Below the pieces are notes generated by a model that saw nothing but the letters and a program-made list of their open reading frames with translations, was not told the DNA's origin and searched no databases. Positions 11,071-22,221 of a stretch of DNA of 64,000 nucleotides are shown here, piece after piece. The stretch covers positions 1,097,555 through 1,161,554 of the forward strand of contig NW_004955467.1 in NCBI RefSeq assembly GCF_000276665.1, given 5' to 3'. Positions within the stretch are counted from its first letter, which is position 1. Each line of letters starts with the position of its first letter. A program made the position numbers and the translations under genes. This DNA is from Chinchilla lanigera (taxonomy: Eukaryota; Chordata; Mammalia; Rodentia; Chinchillidae).

Positions 11071-11075
11071 GTGCC

Positions 11076-11463
11076 TGTTATGGCTTGTGTCTGTATGTCC
11101 CCTAAAAGCGTCATGCAGTCATGGGCTGGGCTTCTAGAGTTTTTGACTGACTCATGGTCCAACAGGATTATGGGTGTGAGAGCTACACCCACAGTGCACT
11201 GGGTATATAGCACAGGTAGTCTGCACACAATGTAAGGGAGGGAAAGAGGCTTGCTGGCTGCTGCTCCTCCCTTTTGCTCTTGTTGCTTTTGCTGTCTTCC
11301 ACCACCATGAACCATGTTGCCCTCTGCCATGTGCCACTCTGCCTTGGAGCCAGCCAAGTATGGACTGAAAGCTCCACAAACTGTGAGCTAAATAAACCTT
11401 TCCCTCCTTAATTCTGGGCATCAGGTATTTTGTCTCAGCAACAAGAGAAAAGTAATGGAGACA
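11076..11463 (+). mobile_element. Solo MaLR-like LTR with perfect 5-bp target duplication
   Basis: 388 bp, begins TGTTATGGCTTG and ends near 'aagtaatggagaca'. It has the AATAAA signal in 'gagctaaataaacctttcc' and the conserved 'caggtattttgtctcagcaa' end. The flanks are 'gtgcc' at 11071-11075 and 11464-11468. No internal coding region. Open frames inside are fortuitous. Confidence 0.9.
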
Positions 11464-11469
11464 GTGCCT

Positions 11470-11850
11470 AATAAATATGTCTAAAAAGAATAAAAATAAA
11501 ATCCAGACAACAAACATAAACCTGGGTGAGGTCTCACTTTGGCTAGGCATGAGTCACATACTGACCCTATCCAGTCTGCTGGCGTCAGGGCTCTGTGTTG
11601 TGGCCCCTGAGTGCTCACAGAGGAGTGAGCTGTGGCTAAGGAAGGTGGAGTCATTTAGTGTGGGTGTGTTGTATGGGTCTCAGAAACTCTCTTAGTCTTC
11701 TGGGATCATTTCTGCAGAATGCCACTAACCACTTGTGACAGTGGAGCCCTGAAATGTTGCTAGTCTAACTGGAAATGTGCTCTAAGTGTAAAATATACTC
11801 CAGATTTGAGGAGTTAGTACAAAAAATACATTACACCTCACTAATACACA
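11470..11850. other. Unassigned intronic sequence
   Basis: Nothing recognised. Confidence 0.4.
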
Positions 11851-11851
11851 G

Positions 11852-12473
11852 TGATGTACCACATAATACCATTTTGGTCAATGACAGGCACATATATGAT
11901 GGCGGTTCTATGAGGTTATAATGGAGCTGAAAAATCTCTAGGGCCAAGTGATGTCATAATTGTTGCAGTGTAATGCACAATGCATTACTCATGTGTTTGT
12001 AATATATTTGACTGCACTGCCAGTTGTATAAAAGAATGTGCATTTATGTACACTATGTAAAATTTGATAGTGATAATAAATGATTATGTTGCTGGCTTAC
12101 GTATTTCCTATTCTTTCAATCATTATTTTGAAGTATACTCTCTACTTATAGCTATACTTTCTACTTATACCTCTCTACAAAAGGGGTTGCTATAAAATAG
12201 GGTGATGCCATCAGCAACCTCATAGTGTCTCATGTTTACTGCATCTCTTGATTATATCCTTTTCTCTTGTGCTTGTCTTAATCATGTGTTGTTTTATTCA
12301 TTATGACTCTAGGAGACATAGACGATTACATATGTATGTACATACCATATCCATAGGTATGTAGTGGGCTCTACTATCTAGATTGGTGAAAGTACCGTCT
12401 ATGGTGTTCACGTGACAAAACTCCTAACAATGCATTTTCAGCACTTATCATGCCATTAAGTGATGTATGCCTG
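11852..12473. mobile_element. Old DNA-transposon relic with terminal inverted repeats
   Basis: The left end 'cagtgatgtaccacataat' pairs with the reverse complement of the right end 'attaagtgatgtatgcctg' at 13 of 19 positions. The interior ('ggtcaatgacaggcacatat', 'tctatgaggttataatgg') resembles a mammal-wide nonautonomous DNA transposon; I cannot name the subfamily with certainty. Confidence 0.65.
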
Positions 12474-12594
12474 TATTTTATATTGATTGCATGTTAATAA
12501 TATTTTGCATATATTCATTTTAAGAAAATATACTATTTTCTTTTATCTGTTTTGGTTTACATTTTTGAGAATTTTTCTCTTTTTCAGACTTTAT

Positions 12595-12700
12595 TTTTTT
12601 AAAACTTTTTTTATTAGTACATATTTGTCATACATATTGATCACATTCATCATAGTGGTTTGGTTTACTTTTAGGGGGTAGCTACTGGATGATATAAAAT
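12595..12700 (-). repeat. L1 3'-end fragment
   Basis: T-rich start, then 'acattcatcatag', shared with the 3' end of the antisense L1 at 17345-17405. Confidence 0.5.
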
Positions 12701-12869
12701 TACACATGTGGCTTGTATTTATATACATGGACAGTGTTGCTCTAAACCTTTTGTTCTCAAATCCTCCCGCTCGGAGATCCTCCCGCTCGGGGACCCTCCA
12801 CTCCTGAGTCTAGTGCTACAGTCCCCTGATCATTCATCCTGGTCACTGCTGCTACTGTCATCCCTTTTA

Positions 12870-12990
12870 ATTTTTCATTTTGAGACAGGGTCTTGCTAAG
12901 TCACTAATTTGCCCAGGCTGGACTCCTAATGCTATTTTTTTGATCACTGGTATCACCTTTATTGCTGGGCTAGGCCATCTTCCAGTGCCC
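12870..12990 (-). repeat. B1-type SINE relic
   Basis: 'tttgagacagggtcttgct' and 'tttgcccaggctggactcct' match the antisense B1 3' half; the rest is decayed. Confidence 0.6.
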
Positions 12991-12994
12991 AAAG

Positions 12995-14045
12995 TAAGTC
13001 TTCCCATTGCTTACCAGCACCTGCCCTCTGTTGTCTGCACCTTGCGTTTCACCACAACTCCACCTCTCCAGGAGCCAACCCCTTACGGAGGAGCGGGCAG
13101 GGTGAGCTCTGCGCCCTGGCACAGTGTCAGGGTGGAGGCTGAGGCTGGAGGCCATGGCAGTTTCACTTCTGGCCCCGGGGGAGAGCCATCATTCGTTGGA
13201 TCCCTGTTGTGGTTGCAGACTGAGCCCTTCCCCTCGGGGCCTTTTGCTGGAGAGTTTGATAGTTGTGTACTTCGAGTCAGACTTGCTGATTTTAGTGATA
13301 TCAGCAAGTTAAATAAGGGAAGAGTAGAGCTGAGTGTATATTCCTTGCACTGTTGTGTTAAGAATTATTAACTGCAGTGGTTTCTCCTTTTCATCTGTGG
13401 TATCATCTTGGGAATTTTCAAAGACTGAAATCAGAATTGATTTTCCTTTGGGGACTAGAGAGGCACTCAGGCATGATTCCTGGCAGAGTGAATACTTTTT
13501 TTTTTTTTCTGTTGAGAAAAAGCTGCTGACATTAATGGATTGTGGTCATTTAATATTGAATGTGTACTATACTGGTGATTTGATGGATGGTTTGAGAGGT
13601 TAGAAAGCTTGAGAAGAGGGACCTTTTTACTCTGAGATAGGAGGATGGGAAGACAATTACAGAATCATTGTAAAGGGCAGTAATGCAACTTCTGTGTCAA
13701 CTCAAGTATTTATCTGGTTGCTAAACCAGGGGACTATGCTCTTGTCCAGAAAATATCATGTTGACATCTAAGTAGAAGTACATATGAAGCATTCTTTTAA
13801 TATTATTTTTAAAATAAGTAATCTGTTTTAAAATTTTAATCATGATTGCTTGGGTAATACTAAGACTTAACAGTATTCCTCTTTTTAAAAGCAGTGAGAG
13901 GTATTTAATGAGTAGAGTTTCAGTTTGAGATAATGAAAAATTTCTTGAAATGGATGGTGGTGATGACTGCGTAACACTGTGAGTATATTTAATGCCACTG
14001 AATTGTTTTAGAGTGGTTAAAGTGCTAAATTTAATGTTATGCTTA
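12995..14045. other. Unassigned intronic sequence
   Basis: No recognised repeat. It contains open frames of 163 codons (12880-13371) and 89 codons without domains or homology I recognise; they start inside the B1 relic or lack codon bias. Confidence 0.4.
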
Positions 14046-14047
14046 GT

Positions 14048-14390
14048 ATTTTAGTTACTTCCTCATTGCTGGAACAAAATGCCGTACACCCACAAATAAG
14101 AAAGAAAGGTTTATTTTAGCTCACAGTTTGTACAGGTTTCTGTCCATAGTCAGGGGGTTCCAAGGCAGGACAGCATGGCCAACAGGCATGGAAGAGGAGA
14201 AAAGAGTATGTGGTATGCAGGCAGGAGGCAGAAAGCAACCAGTCTTCCTTCCCCTGTATATTCCTTGCAGGCTACAAGCCTATTGGTTGGTGCCACAGGT
14301 CAGGTCTTCTGCCTTCCGTAAATCCATCCAGTCATACCCAGAACCAAGCTAAACCAATCAGAGGACTAATCCAGTATCTTTCTTTCCTGG
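14048..14390 (-). mobile_element. MaLR-like LTR, antisense
   Basis: Starts with the backwards LTR end ('ttagttacttcctcattgct', 'aaaggtttattttagctcac'). The interior 'caggctacaagcctattgg' matches the subfamily at 44300-44706. Confidence 0.8.
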
Positions 14391-14392
14391 TT

Positions 14393-14475
14393 AACTTTTG
14401 TGGTAAGAGAAATCAAATCAGGGCCTTATGCAAGTATTCTTTCACTGGGCTACATCTCCAGCCTTTTTCTTTTTT
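14393..14475 (-). repeat. ID SINE, old
   Basis: 'gtaagagaaatcaaatcagg ... ttcactgggctacatctcca' is an antisense tRNA-like body. Confidence 0.75.
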
Positions 14476-14479
14476 TAAT

Positions 14480-15290
14480 AAAGCATACCATAAGTACACA
14501 AAATACACTGGTCATAATTTTAGCTATTTGGCTCACGGGATGCTTGTGTAAGTCTAGTCCTGTGTAACTACCACCGATGTAGATGCAGAGCCCTCCAGTA
14601 CCCAGAGTACCCCTCAGATGTAATTTACCCAGGGAACTGGCATCCTGACTTCTTTCACCATTGTTTGGTGTTGTGATTCTTAAACTTCATGTAAATGGAA
14701 CTAAGAAGTATATATTCAGTTACATCTGATTTCTTTGACTCAGCATAACATTTATGAGATCCAAGTATTTGTTAGTCTATCAGTAATTCTTTTTCCAATT
14801 GCTCTGCACTTGCTTTTTCTTTTTTCCTTTTTTTTTTTTTTCGGTATTGGGAATCCAACTCTGGACTTTGCGCTTGCCAGGCAGGCACTGTGCTGCTGAG
14901 TTATACCCCTGGCTGCTCAGTACTTTCCATTGTGTACTGTATCATTATTTGTCTTTCTTTTGGAAGATACTTGGATTGTTCTGGTTTAGCACTGTCACAA
15001 ATAAAGGTGCTATAAACATTCTTTGGATGAACCTGTGAACTCAGTTCTCTTGGGTACAGAGCGAGGAATGGAGCTGTGAGGCATAGGTGAAGGTATTTAG
15101 CTGTAGTGTAGATAGTGCGCGGTTTTGAAGCATTCCTACCAGCCCTTCCCAGCAGCAGGGGATCGAGTTCCTGCTAAGCTCACAGTACTTAGTATTGGTG
15201 TTTTTATTTCTTTTTCGAGCCATTCAGGGAGCTTATAGTTAGTTAATACCTGTCACTTGAAATCTAGATGATGTGAAATGGATTTTTAAA
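14480..15290 (-). repeat. Old L1 (L1M-type) 3' region, antisense
   Basis: 'ttaaacttcatgtaaatgg', 'tttgactcagcataaca', 'gtcacaaataaaggtgctat' and 'ctcttgggtacagagc' follow the order of ancient L1 3' regions read backwards. Interrupted by the ID SINE at 14815. Confidence 0.75.
14815..14916 (-). repeat. ID SINE inside old L1
   Basis: Poly-T, 'cggtattgggaatccaact', 'cttgccaggcaggcactgtg', 'gctgagttatacccc'. Confidence 0.9.
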
Positions 15291-15299
15291 AATTTTGTA

Positions 15300-15858
15300 A
15301 ATATTTCAACTCTTGACTCTCAATACTGTATTCCCAAAGCTAGCAGAGGAGGCTGGAGTAGGGCCTTTGAACCCTTGGCCAGTGTGGCAGACAGGGGCCG
15401 TCTTCCCTGTGTCTGAATTGATTTGAGGGCCTTTTCACAGAGGTGGTGGGATGGCTGTGAACATCTGCCTGTCTCAAGTGGTGTTCTTTAAAGAAGAATT
15501 AATGGTGGTTGAGAGAATGTAGTGGCAGTTTTTCTCATTAGCACTAAACATAATTTATCTGGGCCAGAAATGTGAGCTCATTTAGGATCTTCAGACTTCC
15601 GTACCTTTCAACAAATGTTTTTCTTACCCTTTTCATGCTAGGGAAGATAGTAAAAAAGAGTGGAGGGACTCTGCCTTCTTCCTCTCATCCAGTAGCAATG
15701 TTTTCCAGCCTCCAAGAAATTCCTTTCTTGCCTTTGGACATATTTTCCACGAGAAGTGATGTGCAGAGTGCTTGGTGTGGAGCACATGGTAGATACTCAG
15801 ATTGTTTCCCTTCATCTGTTTCCTGTTTACTCAGATGTTTATCATTTAGTGCTCCTCT
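15300..15858. other. Unassigned intronic sequence
   Basis: Nothing recognised. Confidence 0.4.
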
Positions 15859-15859
15859 C

Positions 15860-16037
15860 CCCTCGCCCTAGTACTGGGGTTTGAATCTAGGGTCTTCCCA
15901 CTGAGCAATCTTCCCAACGCCTTTTTTATTTTGAGACTAGTTCTTGCTAAATTGCCTAGTCTGGCCTCAAACTTGTAGTCCTCCTGCCTCAGCCTCCCAG
16001 AAGCTGGGATTATAGATGTGTACCACTACACCTGACT
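15860..16037 (-). repeat. Dimeric ID/B1 (B4-like) SINE
   Basis: 'actggggtttgaatctaggg' (ID half), then 'ttgctaaattgcctagtctg' and 'ctcagcctcccagaagctgg' (B1 half). Confidence 0.88.
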
Positions 16038-16088
16038 GTCTTTGTGCATTGCTCAACCCTGGCTTTTGTGCTTTTTAGAGCTCTTTCT

Positions 16089-16187
16089 CTTTTTTTTTTT
16101 TTTCTTTATGTGATACTGGGGATTGAACCCAGGGCCTCAGGCGTGCTAGGCATATGTCCTACCACTGCCTGTACTATACTCAGGACC
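16089..16187 (-). repeat. ID SINE
   Basis: Poly-T, 'gatactggggattgaaccc', 'cgtgctaggcatatgtccta'. Confidence 0.88.
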
Positions 16188-16494
16188 CTCACACTTATTT
16201 GTTTATCAAATCCCTTTTTTTCTTCCACCAAGAAAACATTTTTTTTTTCACTCATTTCAATAGTCCCTTCTTATCTGTGTTTTCAGTTTTCACATTTTCA
16301 TTTAGCCATGGTTCAAATGCATTTAATGGAAATCCAGAAATCATCTCTTCATAAGTTTTAAATTGCATGCCATTCTGAATAGTATGATGAAATCTTGTGT
16401 CACACTGCCTAGGATGAAAATCATCCCTTTATTCTGCATAATCATTGCTGTATATGTCTTCTACCCATTGGCCACTTAGTACCTGTGTGGGCTT

Positions 16495-16672
16495 TTTTGT
16501 TTTTTTTTTGTTCATTTGTTTGGGGTTTTTTTTGAGACAGGGTCTCACTGTGCAGTTCAGGCTAGCCATGAAGCTCACTTTGTAGCCCAGGCTGGTCCTG
16601 AACTCGAAATGATCTTCCTGCCTCAGCCTACCAAGTGCTGGGATTACAGGCATGCGCCACCACGCCCGGCTT
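16495..16672 (-). repeat. B1-type SINE
   Basis: T-rich tail, 'gagacagggtctcactgtg', internal duplication, 'gggattacaggcatgcgcca', 'ccacgcccggct'. Confidence 0.92.
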
Positions 16673-16674
16673 AG

Positions 16675-17230
16675 TACCTGTGTGTATCATCAGATCAACT
16701 GTTGGGATATCTTCATGGTTGGGTTCAAAAAACTATTATGTTACTTGATATTAGGACCAAAATGCAAGAATAGTGAGGGTGAAAATTTAGATATACTGTT
16801 ATATAGTGCTTCCTTTAAGTTTTGCAGTTAATAAGGAAAGAAAAAAACCTGTTAGCTGAGGTTGCTGAGCTCTAGGTAAGAATGAAATACAGTACAGCAT
16901 CTATAGAGTTCGGTACTATCTGGGGTTTGAAGGATCAACTGGAAGTCTTGGAATGAAACCCTGCACTTAGAAGAGACAACTATATTTGAAGTGTGATACA
17001 GTGCACCATGACCTTTCTCTGTTCTTTGAAAAAAGGAAGATCATACTCTGATCTACAAGTGAACAGGAACAAGTTTGTCCAGCTTTCCACTTTTTCAGTT
17101 AACAAAATTGTGCTACTCAGAGCCTGGTCACTGCGTCTAAACCACTGGGCCCAGAGTTCTACTTGGGTGCCTTGTTGGTTCACAGTACTCTTTACTTTTT
17201 TTTAATAGTTTGGAAGGATATTTATATAAT
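16675..17230. other. Unassigned intronic sequence
   Basis: Nothing recognised. Confidence 0.4.
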
Positions 17231-17231
17231 T

Positions 17232-17323
17232 CTTTTTTTTTTTTTTTTATACCGGGAATTGAACTTGGGACCTTGCTCTTGTCAGGCAGGTGCTTGTGCT
17301 GCTGAGCTATATCCCCAGCCCTA
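17232..17323 (-). repeat. ID SINE
   Basis: Poly-T, 'accgggaattgaacttggg', 'tcaggcaggtgcttgtgctg', 'gctatatccccagccc'. Flanked by 'tatataattc' on both sides. Confidence 0.92.
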
Positions 17324-20225
17324 TATAATTCATTTTAGCTTTTTTCTTTTTAAAAATTTTATTGGTGTGTTTTAGAGATACATAATGATAACATTCATCA
17401 TAGGGAATTTGTATCTGTACTGGACATATCCTTGTTTCTTTTACACCCACTCCCCTCCCCTCTTTTCAACCCCTCTTCCCCTCCTTATTTACAAAAGCTT
17501 TGTTTCCATTTTTTCTTCTGTTCTCTTTTTTGTCCTTTCCTTCCTTCCTTCCCCCACTTTCCTTGTTCCCCCCCTTTCCTTGCTCCCCTCCCTCTTTCCT
17601 TGCCCCTCTCCCTCTTTTCATGCCCCCCTCCCATTTGAGCATTTCCTTCCCATTTCCCAACATGTGTTACACATTTGGTCCACCTTTATACTTTTGGTTT
17701 CTCACACCAGAGAAACAATGTGGTATAAAGGTGTGTCCAATTTATTGCACTTAGGAGTGTGGTCTCAAGGTGCATCCGTTTAGCTAGAAATGTCTCAGGC
17801 TTATTCTTCTTTATGGTAGGATAGTACTCCATTGTATTAAAAAAAACCCCACATTTTCTTCATCTGTTCATCAGTTGATGGGCATTTGGGCTGTCTCCAA
17901 GATTGAGCTGTTACAAACTGTGCCACTATCAACAGGAGTGCATATATTGCTGTGCTATGACGCTTTTAATTCTTTTGGGAAGATAAGAAGGGGAATAATG
18001 GGGTCTAATGGAAACACTAGTCCTAGTTTTTTGAGGAGTGTCCATACTGATTTCCACAGTGGTTGCATCAGTTTACATTCCCACCAGCAATGGAGAAGGG
18101 TTCCTTTTTCCCCACAGCCCTGGATTGGTTGGCTTCTTGATAATAGCCATTCTTTGTAGAGTAAGATGAAATCTCAGCATTGTTCTGGTTTGCATCTCTG
18201 GAATATGTAGTGATGTTGAACATTTTTTCATGTTTATTTGCCATTTGTATTTCATCTGAGAAGTATCTATTCATTTCAGATGCCCATTTTTGGTATAGCT
18301 CTTTAAATTTGGGGGTGTCTGATTTTTTTGAGTTCTCTATATATTCTACATAGTAGTGGTTTGTCTGAGGAACAGCTGGCAATTTTTTTCCATTCTGTGA
18401 GTTGTCTCTTCACTCTGTTGGTGGTTTCTTTGGTGGTGCAAAAGCTTCTTAAGAAAGTGAGATCCCAGTTGTTGATTCTTTGTGATAGTTCCAGTGTGAT
18501 CAGGGTTTTGTTCATAAAGTCTTTGCCTGTACCAGTGTCTTCAAGAGTCCAAGCTATTCTATCTTACAGCAGGTTTAGCGTTTGTTTTAATACTTAGATC
18601 TTGACCCATTTCTGTTTTAGTTTAGTGCATGGTGAAAGATACAGGTCTAGTTTTAATCTTCGGCATGTGGAAAAGCCAGTTTTCCCGGCATCATTTATTA
18701 AAGTGGCTGTCTTTCTTCCAGAGAAGATGTTTGGCTCCTTTGTCAAAGGTAAGGTGGCTGAGTCTATTTGGAGTTGTTTCTGCATCTTTTAATCTGTTCC
18801 ATTGATCCTTGGCTCTGTTTTTTTAACCAGTACCATGCTGTTTTTATCACAGTAACTTTGTAGTATAATTTTAAGTCAGGGATTATGTGCTTTCTGACTT
18901 GCCCTTTTTGCCAAGAATTTCTTTTGCTATTCTAAGTATTTCTGGTTCCAAATGAATTTTAGGATTGTTTTCTCTAATTCTGTGAGATATGCTATTGATA
19001 TTTTATCAGGATTGCATTAAATCTGTATAACAATTCTGGAAGTATGACCATTTTCAGTTTATTGGCTTTTCCTATCCAAGAATAAGGGATATGTTTCCAT
19101 TTTCTGATATCCTCTTTGATCTTTTTCAGAGTACTGTAGTTTTTAATGTATACATCTTTTACTTCCTTTGTTAGATTAAGTCCTAGGTATTTCACTTTTG
19201 GGGAATGCTATTGTGAAAGGTGTTATTTTCCTAGTTTCTTTCTCAATGAGTTTGTTATTTGTGTATAGGAAAGTTACTGATTTTTGAGTGTTCACTTTGT
19301 ATCTAGCTATACTACTGAATCTGGCTATTAAATCTAGAAGTCTTTTGGTGTTTTGGGGGTCTTCTATGTAGAGTATCATGTCATCTGCTAATAATGATAC
19401 TTTAACTTCTTCCTTTCCTATCCTTATTGCTTTTATTTCTTTCTCTTGTTTAATTGCTCTGGCTCATGTTTGCAGAACTATATTAAATAAGAGTGGTGAT
19501 AGTGGACATCCTTATCTTGTTAGTGATTTTAAAGTGAAAGCTTTCAGTTTTTGTACATTTAGTATGATGTTGACTTCTGGCTTGTCATAGATGGCTTTTA
19601 TCAGATTGAGATAAAGACCATCTATTCTAATTTTCTGAAGGGTTTTTATCATGAAAAGGTATTGGACTTTATCAAATGCTTTTTCTGAATCTGTTGAAAT
19701 GGTCATATGGGTTTTTTTTCCTTGGTTCTGTTAATATAATGTATTACATGTATTGATTTGTGTATATTGAACCATTACTGCATCTCTGACATGAATCCTT
19801 CTTGGTCATGGTGTAGAATCTTCTTAGTGATTTGCTGTGTTCTGTTTGCCAGTATCTTATTGAGGATTTTTGCATCTATGTTCATTAGGGAGATTGGCCT
19901 GTAATTCTTTCTTAGTTAGGTTCTTCTCTGGTTTTGGTATCAGGGTAATGCTTGCCTCCAGGATAAGTTAGGGAGCATTGCTTCCCTTTCAATTTCATTA
20001 AAGAGTTTGAGGAATATTGGCATTACATCTTCTCTAAATTTCTTGTAGAATCTAGCAGTAAATCTGTCAGGACCTGGACTTTTCTTTGTTGGTAGGTTTT
20101 TAATTACATTTTAAATTTAATTGATTGATACTGATTTATTTAGAATTTTTATATCTTCTTGATTCAGTTTTGTAGTTCATATGTGTCTAGGAATCTGTCC
20201 ATTTCTTCTGTGTTTTCCATTTTAC

Positions 20226-20461
20226 TAGAATACAGGTTCTTGGGGCTGGGGATTTAGCTCAGNNNNNNNNNNNNNNNNNNNNNNNNNNNNNNNNNNNNNN
20301 NNNNNNNNNNNNNNNNNNNNNNNNNNNNNNNNNNNNNNNNNNNNNNNNNNNNNNNNNNNNNNNNNNNNNNNNNNNNNNNNNNNNNNNNNNNNNNNNNNNN
20401 NNNNNNNNNNNNACCAGAGAAAAACCAAAAAAAAAAAAAAAAAATTAGAATACAGGTTCTT
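20226..20461 (+). repeat. ID SINE inside L1, body replaced by an assembly gap
   Basis: ID start 'ggggctggggatttagctcag' at 20242-20262 and ID end 'accagagaaaaacc' at 20413-20426 with A-tail. Flanked by the duplication 'tagaatacaggttcttg' (about 20226-20242 and 20446-20462). Confidence 0.93.
20263..20412. other. Assembly gap (150 N)
   Basis: Exactly 150 unknown bases within the ID SINE. Other ID copies here have only about 50 bases between the same two flanking motifs. Confidence 0.99.
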
Positions 20462-20546
20462 GAACTGGGTATTGTTGATCTTCTGAATTTCTGCAGGATC
20501 TGTTATGATTTCACCCTTTTCATTACTAACTACATGGATTTGAGTT

Positions 20547-20590
20547 ATTCCTTCCTTCCTTCCTTCCTTCCTTCCTTCCTTCCTTCCTTT
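20547..20590 (+). repeat. (TTCC)n microsatellite inside L1
   Basis: About 11 TTCC units. Confidence 0.95.
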
Positions 20591-21182
20591 CTTTTTGATA
20601 AGTTCAGCTAAAGGTTTTTCAATTTTATTAAATCAAAGAACCAGTTCTTCATTCTTTGTATTGTTTTCTTAGTCTCAATTCATTAAATTCTGCTTGATCT
20701 TTATAATTTCCTCCCTCATACAAGCTTTGTGGTTGACTTGCTGTTCTTTTTCTGGCAACTTGAGGTTCAACATTAGGTTTTTTATTTGAGCTTGCTCTGT
20801 TTTTCTGATATGGGATTTCCCTACTATAAAATTTCCATGTAGGACTGCTTTCTTTGTGTCCCATAAATTCCAGTATGTTGTGTTGGCATTATCATTTAAT
20901 TGTAGACACTATCTAATTTCTTCTTTAATTTTATCTATGACCTTTTGGTTGTTCAGAAGGATGCTATTTAATTTCCATGTGTTTAAGAAGTTCTTATGGT
21001 TTCCTTTGCCGTTGATTTCCAATTTCATTTCACTGTGGTCTAATAATATGTATAGGATGATTTCAACTGCTTTGCATTTACTCATGTTCTGTGAGCTAGT
21101 ATGTGGTCCATTTTGGAGAGCATCCCTTGTACAGCTGAGAATGTGTATTCTGATGTTGTGGAACAGAACACTCTATAAACAT

Positions 21183-21435
21183 CTAAATTCATTTGTTTAA
21201 AAGTTTGTTTCAATTCTGTATTTCATTGTTGATTTTTTGTCAGGTTGATCTGTCTGTGATAGTGATGTATTGAGGTCCCCCATAGCAATTGTATTATTGC
21301 TTACATCTACTAAATCCATTTATTTAAAAGTTTGTTTCAATTCTGTATTTCATTGTTGATTTTTTATCAGGTTGATCTGTCTGTTTGTGATAGTGGTGTA
21401 TTGAGGTCCCCATAGCAGTTGTATTATTGCTTACT
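21183..21435. repeat. Tandem duplication, about 127 bp x 2, inside L1
   Basis: 'ctaaattcatttgtttaaaa ... ttattgcttac' is repeated from 21310 with a few changes, including an extra 'tttg' after 'gatctgtctg'. Confidence 0.9.
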
Positions 21436-22013
21436 TGACTTTTCATGTCCATTAATATTTGTTTTATATAGTTGGGTGCACTGGTATTTGTTGCATATGT
21501 ATTTATGACTGTTATCTCTTCCTCTTGTATTGTTTCCTTTACAAAGATGTGGTGACCTTCTTTGTCTCTCTTAATCAGTTTTGACTTGAAATTCACTTTG
21601 TCTGCAAATAGAATAGCTGTTCTTGCTTTTCTCTGGGTTTCTGTTGCATGGAGTATTGTTTTCCATCCCCTGACTTTCAGGCTATGAATTGCTTTTGAAT
21701 TAAATGTGTTTCTTGTATGCAGCATATTGTTGGATCATGCTTCTTGATTCATTATGCCAGTGTGTTTCTTTTGATTGGTGAATTAAGACCATTTACATTG
21801 ATGGTTATAACTGATACATATTGACTTATCCTTGTCATGTTATTTTCCTGTTGTTGATTCTCTTTATTCCCCCTCTGTTTAGTTGCTTGTTTTGCCTGGT
21901 GGATTCATTCTGTTTGGGTTCATGGAGTTGTAGTCCTGTCTCTTTCGAGAATGTCCTTGAGAACATATTGAACACAGCACTCCTTATTGAAGAAGTGTCT
22001 CTTCATCTTCTCT

Positions 22014-22037
22014 CTTTCCCTCTACCATCTCTCATAG
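22014..22037 (+). promoter_or_regulatory. Splice acceptor of SPECC1 second coding exon
   Basis: Long pyrimidine tract 'tctttccctctaccatctct' followed by CATAG. The tract starts only some 40-60 bases from the apparent end of the antisense L1. Confidence 0.88.
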
Positions 22038-22173
22038 CTCAAGAGAGCCAGCAGCGAGGACATGCTCAACAAGCCTGGAAGTACCTCCTCATCAGGGGTA
22101 GTGCGACTGAAAAAGACTGCGACAGCTGGAGCCATCTCTGAGCTTGCTGAGAGCCGCCTGAGGACCACTACAG
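22038..22173 (+). CDS. SPECC1: SPECC1 (cytospin-B) second coding exon
   Basis: 136 bases, 45 codons plus one base, between acceptor ...CTCATAG and donor ACAG|GTAGGAG. Read in phase 0 it gives [14 protein letters not shown], then [19 protein letters not shown], ending ESRLRTTTG with the Gly codon split across the next intron (phase 1). It joins directly to the LAFESRLSK end of the exon at 5559. I recognise the whole segment as the SPECC1 N-terminal region, with a few substitutions from the human protein as I remember it. The segment is basic and Ser/Thr-rich and lies before the coiled coils that start in the next, large exon, which is outside the window. Open frame, both splice sites canonical, no sign of decay. 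Identification is from memory and has not been aligned. Confidence 0.95.
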
Positions 22174-22221
22174 GTAGGAGGAATCCAGGAGGCCATTCAT
22201 CTTGGCTATGTGAAAGCATGT

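Larger units (their letters stand above)
17335..21955 (-). mobile_element. L1 LINE, antisense, ORF2 disabled
   Basis: The low-coordinate end is the 3' UTR. Going up in coordinate, minus-strand fragments show the ORF2 C-terminal region (18068-18515), the region after the reverse-transcriptase core ('YLGLNLTKEVKDVY', 19176-19379 and 18992-19195), the RT segment with 'SEKAFDKVQ' (19512-19706), and the endonuclease region ('IKRDKEGHHI', 21324-21725). Many frameshifts and stops mean no working protein. The copy ends upstream of ORF2, so ORF1 and the 5' promoter are missing; the exact 5' junction (about 21950) is uncertain. It contains an ID insertion with a gap (20226-20461) and an internal duplication (21183-21435). 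It lies against SPECC1 transcription. Confidence 0.93.
5729..22037 (+). other. SPECC1 intron between the two coding exons (phase 0)
   Basis: 16,309 bp from GTATTG to CTCATAG. It is filled with SINEs, LTRs, DNA-transposon relics and a long antisense L1 at its 3' end. I found no further SPECC1 coding exon inside it; the flanking codons join in frame as in known orthologues. Confidence 0.88.

Noticed and set aside
12755..12800. Short repeated 'tcctcccgctcgg(a/g)ga' pair as a regulatory site
   Set aside because: Only two 16-base copies; no known motif or context supports a function.
12880..13371. 163-codon open frame
   Set aside because: Begins in a B1 relic; the rest has no recognisable domain and no support as an exon.
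19176..19706. Functional L1 reverse transcriptase
   Set aside because: ORF2 is broken by many stops, frameshifts, an ID insertion and a duplication; no promoter or ORF1.
20225..20428. Open frames running through N positions (also 39723-40027)
   Set aside because: Artefacts of assembly gaps and poly-A tracts.
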